From NCBI RefSeq assembly GCF_001028175.1, contig NZ_AEJF01000069.1:1-52316 (forward strand): a DNA stretch of 52,316 nucleotides, read 5' to 3'. This stretch comes from Caballeronia mineralivorans PML1(12) (lineage in GTDB: Bacteria > Pseudomonadota > Gammaproteobacteria > Burkholderiales > Burkholderiaceae). The notes below the pieces were generated by a model, which was not told the DNA's origin, searched no databases, and saw only the letters and a list, made by a program, of their open reading frames with translations. This document shows, in pieces, positions 23,153 through 29,998 of the stretch (position 1 is the stretch's first letter; every line of letters begins with the position of its first letter). The position numbers were made by a program, and so were the translations under genes.

Positions 23153-24964
23153 TTACCGGCGTTCCTGGGACGCGTCGTCTCCGTGCCTGCTCACCGGTGC
23201 AAACCGTTTCTTCAGGTGGTGCAGGGGAGAGCGCCGGAACATCTCGCGCCGCTCCTCTTCCTCGAAGAAGGCGAGCGACGGCTTCACCAGGTCGCTACGG
23301 CTTATCAAGCCCACCAGACGTCGCGACTGCGCGTCTGACACCACTGGCAACCGCTCAAGCCCGTGCACTGCCAGCCGGGTGGACACGATCCGGCAGGTTT
23401 CCCCGGGCAACGCCATGATCGGCGTGTTTGCGCCGAACAGGTCGTTCATTACCTGGATGGCTGGACTACCGGTTCGGGCGATCAATCCCTCACGCTCGAT
23501 CATTCCTACCAGCGCGCCGCCTCGCGTCACCGGAAACGCGCGATGTATTTGCTTCTCACCAAAATACTTCGCCAGCACGTCAGCAACCGGCACATCCGCA
23601 TCGATCGTCTCGACCTTGCGCGTCATCACCTCCTCGACGAAATGGCGTTCGAGCGGATCGATGCCGTACTCCCGATAGATGTGGTAACCGCGGCGCGCAA
23701 TTTTCTCGGTAAGGATGGAGCGACGCATCAGCAGCACCGTGAATCCGTAGGCGACAGCCGAAGCCATGAGCAGAGGCAACAGTACATTGGCGTCATGGGT
23801 GAGTTCGAACGCGAACACCGTCGCCATGATCGGTGCGCGCATCATGCCGCCGAGCGTCGCCGCCATGAATACCAGCGGCCACACTGCTGGCTCACCGCCG
23901 GGCAGATAGGGTCCGACGATTGTTCCCATGGCCGCACCCATCATCAGCAGCGGCGCGAGTACGCCTCCGGATGTCCCGGAGCCGAGGGCGATGACCCACA
24001 TGACCGCCTTCGCCAGTATCAAGCCGGCCACGACGCTGATCGCAAGATGGTTATGCAGCAAGTCGCCTATGACGTCGTAGCCTACGCCGAGCGCGCGCGG
24101 CTCGACATATCCGCCGATGCCCACGGCAACACCGCCAAGCGCCGGCCACCACATCCAGTGAATCGGCAATTTGCCGAAGAGGTCCTCGACCTTGTATAGC
24201 GCCGATGACAGGCCCCAGGACATGGCGCCGGCCATGAGACCCGCAACTACGCATGAAATGAGGCCGAGCGGACCCAGTGCGATGGTTTGCAACGGGAAGA
24301 GGGGACCGCCGCCGATCAGAAGAGGCCGCGCGAAACCGGCTACCGCGCACGCGACGGCAACGGGCAGCAGGCTACGCGGGCGCAGCTCGAACAGCAACAG
24401 CTCGACCGCGAGCAGGACCGCCGCGACCGGCGTACCGAAAACCGCCGTCATCCCGGCTACGGCGCCGGCGACGAGCAGCGTCTTGCGTTCACCAGCAGTC
24501 AGGTGGAAATATTGCGCGAGCAGCGACCCCAGTGCACCGCCTGTCATAATGATTGGCCCTTCCGCACCGAACGGGCCACCGCTGCCGATGGCGATCGCGG
24601 AGGATAGGGGTTTGAGCACCGCGACCTTCGGCGACATCTTGCTCTTACCAAACAGGATGGCTTCGATCGCTTCGGGAATGCCGTGTCCACGAATGGCTTC
24701 GCTGCCATAGCGCGCGATCAGCCCGATTACCAGACCGCCGATTACGGGAATCGCGATCACCCAGAGACCGACGGTATTTCCCGCGGGCGAGCGACTGTCG
24801 AACGACAGCGACTGGAAGAAGAAAAGGTTGGTGAAAAGACTGATCAGGTGGAGCAGGACATAGGCCGTGACCGTGCTCAACGCGCCGATCACTATCGCGA
24901 TGGCCGTAATACGCAACAGATGTGCATTCGCTGCAAAATCACCTCGTGAAGCGTTTCCGTGCAC
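23153..24964 (-). CDS. CLC-type chloride channel/antiporter with C-terminal CBS pair
   Basis: 603 residues. The CLC membrane domain (about 15-440) shows GHGIPEA, GGPFGAEGP with the gating glutamate, a second glutamate in AVELLLFEL, and GSGTSGGVLAPLL. Two CBS domains fill about 455-585 (VMTRKVETIDADVPV; GLISRSDLVKPSL), as in CLC proteins regulated by nucleotides. The start is GTG with AGGAG five bases upstream; an overlapping ATG is out of frame. Neighbours are DUF1840, a MarR regulator and another CBS-containing membrane protein. It probably exchanges chloride or another anion such as nitrate or fluoride for protons. Confidence 0.93.
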   Translation of the reverse strand: MHGNASRGDFAANAHLLRITAIAIVIGALSTVTAYVLLHLISLFTNLFFFQSLSFDSRSPAGNTVGLWVIAIPVIGGLVIGLIARYGSEAIRGHGIPEAIEAILFGKSKMSPKVAVLKPLSSAIAIGSGGPFGAEGPIIMTGGALGSLLAQYFHLTAGERKTLLVAGAVAGMTAVFGTPVAAVLLAVELLLFELRPRSLLPVAVACAVAGFARPLLIGGGPLFPLQTIALGPLGLISCVVAGLMAGAMSWGLSSALYKVEDLFGKLPIHWMWWPALGGVAVGIGGYVEPRALGVGYDVIGDLLHNHLAISVVAGLILAKAVMWVIALGSGTSGGVLAPLLMMGAAMGTIVGPYLPGGEPAVWPLVFMAATLGGMMRAPIMATVFAFELTHDANVLLPLLMASAVAYGFTVLLMRRSILTEKIARRGYHIYREYGIDPLERHFVEEVMTRKVETIDADVPVADVLAKYFGEKQIHRAFPVTRGGALVGMIEREGLIARTGSPAIQVMNDLFGANTPIMALPGETCRIVSTRLAVHGLERLPVVSDAQSRRLVGLISRSDLVKPSLAFFEEEERREMFRRSPLHHLKKRFAPVSRHGDDASQERR

Positions 24965-25066
24965 ATTGACTCCTGATCAATTCAGATTGTTTTGTCGCGT
25001 CGGCTGATGGAACGGCGTGACCTGACTGCAATGCCGCGGAAGGTGGGCGGTGTTGCATGCACCGAC

Positions 25067-25480
25067 CTAAAGATCGATCTGCGGAACGCGGAAGGTGCCG
25101 GCGAGCGACTTCAGTTCTGCCCGATGCAACTCGGCTAGCCGCGAGAGGATTTTCTCTCCGGGTTTCAGCAGATGAACCTCGACCTGGCGGCGATCGGTCT
25201 CGCTAGGCTTTCGCTTGACCAGTTCCAGCGCCTCGCACCGCGTCACGAGCGCAACGATTCCGTGGTGATGCGCCTGAAGCCGTTCAGCCAGTTCGCCGAC
25301 GGTTGCCCAATCCCGGTCCGGATAGCCCTTGATATGCAGTAACAGCAAATACTGCAGCGGCGTAATGCCTTCGTCCTGAGCAGCCTGTTCTGAGAACCTC
25401 TCGAACCGCCGCATCTGGTAACGAAACTCGGACAGTTGTTCAAAGTCCTCTTTTCTCAGCGTGCGAAAAGCTTCTTTCAT
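25067..25480 (-). CDS. MarR family transcriptional regulator (1)
   Basis: 137 residues with a central winged helix: ITPLQYLLLLHIKG, DWATVGELAERLQAHHHGIVALVTRCEALELVKR, and the wing SETDRRQVEVHLL. MarR proteins bind short palindromes as dimers and release on binding phenolics, acids or oxidants. A perfect 7-5-7 inverted repeat lies 34 bases upstream of the start, a likely autoregulatory site. It sits between the CLC gene and the HPP-CBS gene, all leftward. Confidence 0.92.
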   Translation of the reverse strand: MKEAFRTLRKEDFEQLSEFRYQMRRFERFSEQAAQDEGITPLQYLLLLHIKGYPDRDWATVGELAERLQAHHHGIVALVTRCEALELVKRKPSETDRRQVEVHLLKPGEKILSRLAELHRAELKSLAGTFRVPQIDL

Positions 25481-25513
25481 GGGGATAGTCCAGTCAGGAA
25501 CCTAGATTCAAAT

Positions 25514-25532
25514 TGTATCATATAGTGATACA
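25514..25532. promoter_or_regulatory. Perfect inverted repeat, candidate MarR operator
   Basis: TGTATCA-TATAG-TGATACA is an exact 7-bp dyad with a 5-base spacer in the marR promoter region. Its size and position are typical of MarR autoregulation. Confidence 0.65.
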
Positions 25533-25728
25533 TATGGGAGGGAGCGTGCGCAGGGGACAGGGTCGGGAACGCAAGCGATAGCACCTGCAACGGCGATGGC
25601 CGGCTTGTTCGAAATGGGGAGTGTAGATGATCGGTCAAGCGCGCTCGATCGTGGCGCGGCCTTGGACGAGGAAGTCCCATCGCTGTGAGCGCCACCTTCG
25701 CGATCTCGTCCGCGCGCCATGTGTAAAA

Positions 25729-26922
25729 CTAGGCGTGCGTTTGTCGGTAGAGGCCTAGTATCAGGTCTGCCTGGGTGATCATGCCGGCGAGTTTCTCCTG
25801 CTTATCGAGTACCGGAATATGGTGATGGCCATAAGCGGCGAACATGGGCACGAGCTTGGCGATTGAAGTGGTGACGCAGACCGTGGACACGTCGATCGTC
25901 ATGATGGACGCTACCGTCAGCGCTGAACCGGGGCTGGCGAACCAGCGCTCGATGAGGGTCTCCAGCGCCCGAAGCCTTCCGGCCGCCATGTTTCTCGCAA
26001 TGTCGGCCTGAGTGACAATGCCAATCACGAACGAGCGGTCGTCGATGACAGGAAGCGCCTTGATGCCATGGCGCTGGAGTATGTCGGCGGCTATTGCGAC
26101 CGTCGTGCTGGATGTGATCGAAACGACGGGGCTGGACATGATGTCCGCGCAGCTTAATCCGCTGAAGCTGCGCACGTACGATTGCAGTTGTATTTCCAGG
26201 AGCAGCGATTCGAGATCCGCTGGGTCGATGTCCAGCAATTCGTTGCGGCGACCAAGTACCGCCTCGAGATCTTCTCGTGTGAATCCGGGGCTGGCCGCCG
26301 GCGAACGGACGCCTGTTTCCTTGGCTGAGTGCGCCGCATGAGGGTACCGGTGTCCAGTCGCCGCGTGAAACACGATCGCGACCCCCAACAGCGCAAACGA
26401 CTGCGCCGCTATCGGCGCAAAAACGAACCCGAATCCGAGAGCATGCACGGCCGGCCCACCGAGCACGGCTGTCAGCGCCACTGCGCCCGAGGGCGGATGC
26501 ACGCATCTGAACGCAAACATCGCGGCGATTGACATGGCCACTGCAATCGGCGCGGCGTCTATCGGGTTCGTGATCCAGGTTGCACACGCCACGCCGATGA
26601 CCGCGGAAACCACATTGCCGCCGATGATCGACCAGGGTTGGGCGAGCGGGCTTGCGGGAACCGCGAACAGCAGCACGGCGGAGGCACCCATTGGCGCGAC
26701 CAGGAGCGGGATGAGCGCAGTGTCGCCCAGCAAGACATGCGTCATGCCTGCGGTGAAGGATATGCCGAGCAGTGCGCCGAGACAGGACCTGAATCGTTCG
26801 GGCCAACCAAGCGTGACCGGTGAAGGGGAGAAGCTGAGAAGCTGAGAAGCCAACGTGCCAGAGCGGATCGGACCATAAGCTTGGAAGATAGTGTGAGCGG
26901 TCGACGTTACATGGAACGTCAT
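25729..26922 (-). CDS. HPP family membrane protein with CBS domain pair
   Basis: 397 residues. The N-terminal 200 residues have four or more membrane helices and the family motif CVHPPSGAVAL. Two CBS domains occupy about 250-395 (IMSSPVVSITSSTTV and IMTIDVSTVCVTTSI). Plant and cyanobacterial HPP proteins carry nitrite across membranes; the bacterial HPP-CBS form is less studied. An in-frame GTG precedes the ATG and no strong ribosome site is seen for either. Placement near hmp, norR and the nitrate transporter fits a nitrogen-oxide role. An FNR-like box lies just upstream. Confidence 0.88.
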   Translation of the reverse strand: MTFHVTSTAHTIFQAYGPIRSGTLASQLLSFSPSPVTLGWPERFRSCLGALLGISFTAGMTHVLLGDTALIPLLVAPMGASAVLLFAVPASPLAQPWSIIGGNVVSAVIGVACATWITNPIDAAPIAVAMSIAAMFAFRCVHPPSGAVALTAVLGGPAVHALGFGFVFAPIAAQSFALLGVAIVFHAATGHRYPHAAHSAKETGVRSPAASPGFTREDLEAVLGRRNELLDIDPADLESLLLEIQLQSYVRSFSGLSCADIMSSPVVSITSSTTVAIAADILQRHGIKALPVIDDRSFVIGIVTQADIARNMAAGRLRALETLIERWFASPGSALTVASIMTIDVSTVCVTTSIAKLVPMFAAYGHHHIPVLDKQEKLAGMITQADLILGLYRQTHA

Positions 26923-26973
26923 CACCGTCAGGCAGCGTCTCCTGCCAAACGCATTATAAAAAGTATGCGATTA

Positions 26974-26987
26974 TGACATATATCAAC
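26974..26987 (-). promoter_or_regulatory. FNR/DNR-like box upstream of HPP-CBS gene
   Basis: On the minus strand TTGAT-ATAT-GTCAT differs from the FNR consensus TTGAY-N4-RTCAA at only the last base and lies about 50 bases before the gene. The same stretch holds TATATCA, which matches one arm of the MarR-type dyad. Regulation by oxygen or NO is inferred. Confidence 0.4.
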
Positions 26988-27290
26988 GTATCACATGAGC
27001 CGATTCCAGGCGGTTATAGCAGCCAGGTGTGAGCCAGGTCATCGTCCGATATGGAGGCAAACTGGATATCGCCGTGTCTTCGCCGGTCTCGCGCGGACAC
27101 CGGCGAGCGTGACTTTTACGGCAAAGCGAAGGAGGGATCGGCCGCATGGCTTGCAGGCGACAGCCGCGGAAGTCCGTGGAGAAAGTATTTCGTTATCCTG
27201 TCCGGAACCAGCGTTGGGGCCGGACGAGCAAGGAGCGCCGGCAGAGCGAAGGGCGTACTCGTCTCAATTGATCGCCCATGGCAAGCGTCA
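26988..27290. other. Gap with no supported gene
   Basis: No open frame here looks coding. An 8-bp inverted repeat, TCGCCGGT (27080-27087) with ACCGGCGA (27099-27106), could fold but is followed only by four Ts, so it is at best a weak terminator. Confidence 0.35.
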
Positions 27291-27449
27291 TTAGCGGCGG
27301 TTTCGCATCACGTCCCAACAGTGTCGATGATCCATTTGCCTGAGCAGTCGCCGCCGCATCCATTCACGACGATAGTGGCCAATGACGAGCAGCGTGGCGA
27401 CAGCCAGCCCGAATGAACCCACGACAATCCCCGCCCACAAGTCAGTCAC
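27291..27449 (-). CDS. Small single-pass membrane protein (52 aa)
   Basis: GTG start preceded by AAAGGAG six bases upstream, a strong ribosome site. The product begins MTDLWAGIVVGSFGLAVATL and continues LVIGHYRREWMRRR. It has one hydrophobic helix (about 4-24) followed by a strongly basic cytoplasmic tail with a Cys-Trp (HCWD). Positive-inside rules place the N-terminus outside. I do not recognise the family. It is leftward like the next small gene, 119 bases upstream. The ribosome site and membrane design make it credible despite its size. Confidence 0.65.
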   Translation of the reverse strand: MTDLWAGIVVGSFGLAVATLLVIGHYRREWMRRRLLRQMDHRHCWDVMRNRR

Positions 27450-27568
27450 GGAAGACTCCTTTCCATTGCGGAATCCGATCAGGCTTTCAGGACGGCATTC
27501 GATCAGACACGGATCGAATCACGCATCACGCCTGGATCGGGTGGCAAACCGTGTTACGCGACTGTCAT

Positions 27569-27766
27569 TTATCGGACCCGCGCAGCAGCCTTGAGGACCG
27601 AGTGACCATTGATGGTGATAAGTGGCCGCGGCTGACCGGACCCGAGCCTTTCCAGCGTAATGAGCTGGCGTTCAAGAAGGGCTTCCAGATCCGCACAGTC
27701 CAGGTCGATCTGATCCGGAGCGTCCTGGAGCAGCATCAGGGTTGAAAATTCACGAGGACTCAGCAT
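27569..27766 (-). CDS. Small conserved-type hypothetical protein (65 aa)
   Basis: 65 residues beginning MLSPREFSTLMLLQDAPDQI, acidic in the middle and basic at the C-terminus. AGGAG lies six bases before the ATG, a strong start. The sequence resembles short uncharacterised proteins I recall from Burkholderia (MLSPREF, then DALLERQLVTLE-like), but no function is known. DLEALLERQLITLERL suggests a helical hairpin or part of a winged helix. It may be cotranscribed with the 52-residue membrane protein. Confidence 0.7.
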   Translation of the reverse strand: MLSPREFSTLMLLQDAPDQIDLDCADLEALLERQLITLERLGSGQPRPLITINGHSVLKAAARVR

Positions 27767-28142
27767 TGTCGTCTCCTATGTAATAGGTGCTTCATTCGCT
27801 GGGAACTTGATTTGTGCCGCAAGCCGGTTTACCTGACGGCTTGCGGATGCGAGGCGTTTATGCCGACCCCGGGTGCTTGCCGCACGGCTATCTTAATGTG
27901 CTCTCCGCCCGATGATCAATATGTGGGATGAATTTTTCCAGCGCAGTTTTCATATGATGATTTCCTTCCCGTGTCGTGCCAAATGCATCCACGACAAAGC
28001 GCCTCACGCATAGCGGATAGTCGCGCAGGCGCAGCAGGCGCCGGACGTCGAAATGCGTGACCGGGAACAGGGCTCGAACACGCGACATCCAAGTACATAA
28101 CCGCGATCAATACAAACCGGTGCGGATTGGCCAGCCGGCCCT
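27767..28142. other. Gap upstream of DUF4142 gene
   Basis: A 66-codon minus-strand frame (27888-28088) with an RRLLRLRDYPLCVRRFV segment is possible but lacks a ribosome site. An inner 21-codon frame of it (MKTALEKFIPHIDHRAEST) has AAGGA nine bases upstream. Neither is strong enough to call as a gene. Confidence 0.3.
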
Positions 28143-28194
28143 GTCACCGTCACCGTCACCGTCACCGTCACCGTCACCGTCACCGTCACCGTCA
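28143..28194 (+). repeat. Hexanucleotide tandem repeat (GTCACC, 8.7 copies)
   Basis: Eight perfect GTCACC units plus GTCA end right at the AGGAAGG ribosome site of the DUF4142 gene, whose ATG is 12 bases further. All copies are identical, a sign of recent slippage. A change in copy number moves promoter elements by six-base steps and could alter expression without touching the frame. Confidence 0.9.
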
Positions 28195-28205
28195 GGAAGG
28201 ATCAT

Positions 28206-28610
28206 ATGAAAGCCATTAGCGCAGCATTGTTCGGCGCGCTTGCGCTCGCCAGTTTCCCGGACTGGGCGCAGAGCGATGGACCCACAGATCCGCAGATCGC
28301 AGCGATCGTTGCGACTGCCAATCAAGTCGATATCGACGCTGGCAAGCTTGCGGAATCAAAGACAAAGTCAGCCGATGTCAAGGCGTTCGCGCAGCGCATG
28401 ATCACCGACCATGGCGGCGTCAACCGGGCAGCCGTCGACCATGAGGTGGCCTATCATCAAAGCGTTCTGGATGCACTCGACAAGACGCTGATCCCGAGCG
28501 CCCAGAACGAAGAACTGAAGGCGCTTCTCGTCAAGGTGCGGCCGGCTTTTGTCGCCCACCTCGAGCGGGCAAAGCACTTACAGGCGGAACTGAGGAAAAG
28601 CGGTGCATGA
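28206..28610 (+). CDS. DUF4142 family protein, shortened
   Basis: 134 residues with a signal peptide (cleavage near DWAQ-SD). The start of the family domain is clear: PQIAAIVATANQVDIDAGKLA, then KAFAQRMITDH. It then jumps to VDHEVAYHQSVLDALDKTLIPSAQ, which in family members I recall follows a further stretch of roughly 30-40 residues. An in-frame internal deletion is likely, leaving the first and last helices of the ferritin-like bundle. The family is periplasmic and of unknown function, often stress-linked. The gene lies directly behind the GTCACC repeat and overlaps the next gene. Confidence 0.82.
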   Translation: MKAISAALFGALALASFPDWAQSDGPTDPQIAAIVATANQVDIDAGKLAESKTKSADVKAFAQRMITDHGGVNRAAVDHEVAYHQSVLDALDKTLIPSAQNEELKALLVKVRPAFVAHLERAKHLQAELRKSGA

Positions 28611-29208
28611 CTTCTTGCCCGATGCCGCCGGCCGCCTGCGTGGCACCCACCGTCGGCGCGCATGGGGGCTTGACTTGGGTGTGATCGCCGCTCTCGTTTT
28701 AGCGTTGTCCGGCGCGGCCGATGCTTCACCCACGACATACGCGGTCGTGATCGAACAGATGCGCTTCAATCCACCGGCTCTGACGGTGCGGCGCGGCGAT
28801 CACGTGACATGGGGATCTGTGAACAAAACCATTTTTTGTCCGACCCGCAAACGGGCGGTGCTGATCCGCCACATCGGGATAATCTTCGGGATTGCAGCCC
28901 TGGTGGCGAATTCGAGCGCGCAAGCGGTCGCGATCAAGGTGGTGTCCGGTACGTATGGGCAGAACTGCGGGGCACAACATGGCAACGCGACACCTGATAT
29001 GGAGACCCAGTGCGACGGGCCAGACACCTGCGAATATCGCATTGACAGGAGAACGGTCCGGGACCCCGCCGCTGGTTGCCCAAAGGATTTTCTCGCGGAG
29101 TGGCGCTGCGGCGAAACCGAGTTCCATATCGCTATGCTCAGCCCCGAGGTTGGGGCAGACGACACACTTGTGCTGAGCTGTGCAGGCGCGATGGGCGCTG
29201 GAAAATAA
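28603..29208 (+). CDS. Chimeric ORF: cupredoxin remnant fused to lectin-like Cys-rich domain
   Basis: 201 codons from a GTG with GAGGAAAA upstream, overlapping the DUF4142 stop. Residues 22-75 are a signal anchor plus the first strands of a cupredoxin (YAVVIEQMRFNPPALTVRRGDHVTW). The copper ligands that should follow (His, Cys, His, Met) are missing. After about residue 76 the frame enters an unrelated secreted protein: a second signal-like helix (HIGIIFGIAALVANSSAQA), then a domain with six cysteines (122, 137, 143, 159, 169, 193) reminiscent of rhamnose/galactose-binding SUEL-type lectins. This looks like a deletion junction joining two genes. The second part may be translated from GTG 28858. 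Confidence 0.65.
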   Translation: MHDFLPDAAGRLRGTHRRRAWGLDLGVIAALVLALSGAADASPTTYAVVIEQMRFNPPALTVRRGDHVTWGSVNKTIFCPTRKRAVLIRHIGIIFGIAALVANSSAQAVAIKVVSGTYGQNCGAQHGNATPDMETQCDGPDTCEYRIDRRTVRDPAAGCPKDFLAEWRCGETEFHIAMLSPEVGADDTLVLSCAGAMGAGK

Positions 29209-29310
29209 ATGCCGCAGGCCTTGGTTCCTCGGTGCGGAAAATTGCGATTCGGACGCGCCTGATGTTCTCCTTGTCTTCCTCCATTCCGTCCGTAAAATTG
29301 CTACGTTCTA

Positions 29311-29329
29311 TGTATCACAGAATGACATA
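29311..29329. promoter_or_regulatory. Degenerate MarR-type dyad before universal stress protein remnant
   Basis: TGTATCA-CAGAA-TGACATA has the same left arm and spacer length as the marR operator, with an altered right arm. It lies about 60 bases upstream of the truncated usp start. Confidence 0.35.
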
Positions 29330-29385
29330 TTATTAAGAGGAACTACGCTGGACACCCCGCCGGTGCTTGCGTAAAGGAAACGATC

Positions 29386-29442
29386 ATGTCCCCGTTCAAT
29401 CGGATTTTGCTGTGTTACGACGCTAGTGCGGGAGAGACCAAA
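29386..29442 (+). pseudogene. Universal stress protein N-terminal remnant
   Basis: The ATG, preceded by AAAGGAAACG, opens a frame MSPFNRILLCYDASAGE that matches the first strand and ATP-loop entry of UspA proteins. Similarity stops after about 17 residues, and within 25 bases the sequence becomes an intrinsic terminator. The body of the gene is therefore deleted. The reading continues to 29658 with low-complexity, non-Usp sequence. The preserved ribosome site and upstream dyad suggest a recent loss. Confidence 0.6.
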
Positions 29443-29465
29443 AAAACAATAACCAGATGCACTTC

Positions 29466-29492
29466 AAGGCACCCTCGAGGCGCCTTTTTTTT
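29466..29492 (+). terminator. Intrinsic terminator after usp remnant
   Basis: An 8-bp stem with one mismatch (AAGGCACC with GGCGCCTT, loop CTCGA) runs into eight consecutive Ts. It probably ended the original usp transcript. Confidence 0.8.
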
Positions 29493-29527
29493 CGAGCCGG
29501 GCGGGTCGACGCGGCGCACAGCCGTAG

Positions 29528-29544
29528 TGCAATGCATCATTGCA
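29528..29544. promoter_or_regulatory. NtrC-like inverted repeat upstream of nitrate unit
   Basis: TGCAATG-CAT-CATTGCA is a perfect 7-3-7 dyad with the outer TGCA arms and 17-bp length of NtrC sites (TGCACCA-N3-TGGTGCA). It lies about 210 bases upstream of the sigma-54 promoter, workable for an enhancer. The inner bases deviate from consensus. Confidence 0.4.
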
Positions 29545-29608
29545 TCGCACCAACTCAGGTCGCAAATCCGTGTTCAGGCGCGCGCGGCAAACTATCGCTT
29601 GCAATGCG

Positions 29609-29769
29609 ATGACCCTGCCGGCCTTTATCGAATTCGACGATCAGGCGTACATCGTTGAATTGCCGAACCCCGCTGGGCGGACCAAAAGCCGATCGGCGCA
29701 ACGTTGGAGCGAGCCGAAGAGATTGCTGATGATCCGCGTCATGCGGCTTTGGCACGGCTATTGCATTGA
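29609..29769 (+). pseudogene. Possible frameshifted small ORF overlapping sigma-54 promoter
   Basis: One frame reads MTLPAFIEFDDQAYIVELPNP; a second frame carries on with PIGATLERAEEIADDPRHAA and a stop at 29767-29769. Joined by one frameshift near 29680 they would make a protein of about 53 residues of ordinary composition. The span is 161 bases, not a multiple of three. No ribosome site is seen and the end overlaps the promoter, so this may be chance. Confidence 0.22.
29750..29766 (+). promoter_or_regulatory. Consensus sigma-54 promoter of nitrate leader
   Basis: TGGCACG-GCTA-TTGCAT matches the -24/-12 consensus TGGCACG-N4-TTGCW at every conserved base. The predicted start, 11-12 bases after the -12 GC (about 29775), lies just before the first leader hairpin. 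Confidence 0.88.
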
Positions 29770-29774
29770 TCCGG

Positions 29775-29855
29775 ACAGGGGCCAACGGAGGCCTCAGCGT
29801 ATTGAATCTTCTCCGGCCGCTCGCGTTGAGCGGCCCGCAGGGACAACGGCGTCCC
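29775..29855 (+). promoter_or_regulatory. ANTAR-target leader RNA: two AACGGN hexaloop hairpins
   Basis: Hairpin P1 (29778-29795) is GGGGCC-AACGGA-GGCCTC and P2 (29840-29855) is GGGAC-AACGGC-GTCCC. Both have six-base loops with A at position 1 and G at position 4, the signature bound by ANTAR antiterminators such as NasR, NasT and EutV. A third hairpin with 7-bp arms (29815-29835) fills the linker. The 3' arm of P2 shares bases with the 5' arm of the following terminator, so holding P2 prevents termination. No ANTAR gene is in the window. The downstream nitrate genes point to a NasT/NasR-type regulator. Confidence 0.85.
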
Positions 29856-29915
29856 GAGCGTCAACTGTGCGACCGAGCAATCGGGGCACGGTTGCCGCTC
29901 GGGGCGTTTTTTTTT
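29853..29915 (+). terminator. Leader intrinsic terminator (attenuator), overlaps P2
   Basis: The long hairpin has outer arms CCCGAGCG (29853-29860) and CGCTCGGG (29896-29903). Further pairing inside is AAC/GTT, GTGC/GCAC and CCGA/TCGG around a GCAA tetraloop. Nine Ts follow (29907-29915). Its first bases are the last bases of P2, making the two structures mutually exclusive. Confidence 0.88.
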
Positions 29916-29998
29916 GCGCACTCGATCAACCATTGCGAACCTCGTCCTGGTTCACCTTTTGTGATCGGGTCAACGGTCTCGGGATATCGGCCTTCACC

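Noticed and set aside
27080..27106. Inverted repeat as a strong terminator
   Set aside because: Followed by only four Ts after several other bases, with no clear upstream transcript in that direction.
27051..27745. Two plus-strand frames of 110-121 codons
   Set aside because: No ribosome site; low-quality composition; they lie antisense to two small genes with strong ribosome sites.
28143..28194. GTCACC repeat read as coding (poly Asp-Gly or Thr-Val) or as a CRISPR-like array
   Set aside because: Units are six bases with no spacers, and the frames through it have no other coding signal.
29540..29998. N-terminal extension of the PilJ-type protein
   Set aside because: It would be translated across the sigma-54 promoter and the leader terminator, and its sequence looks random before MKQW.
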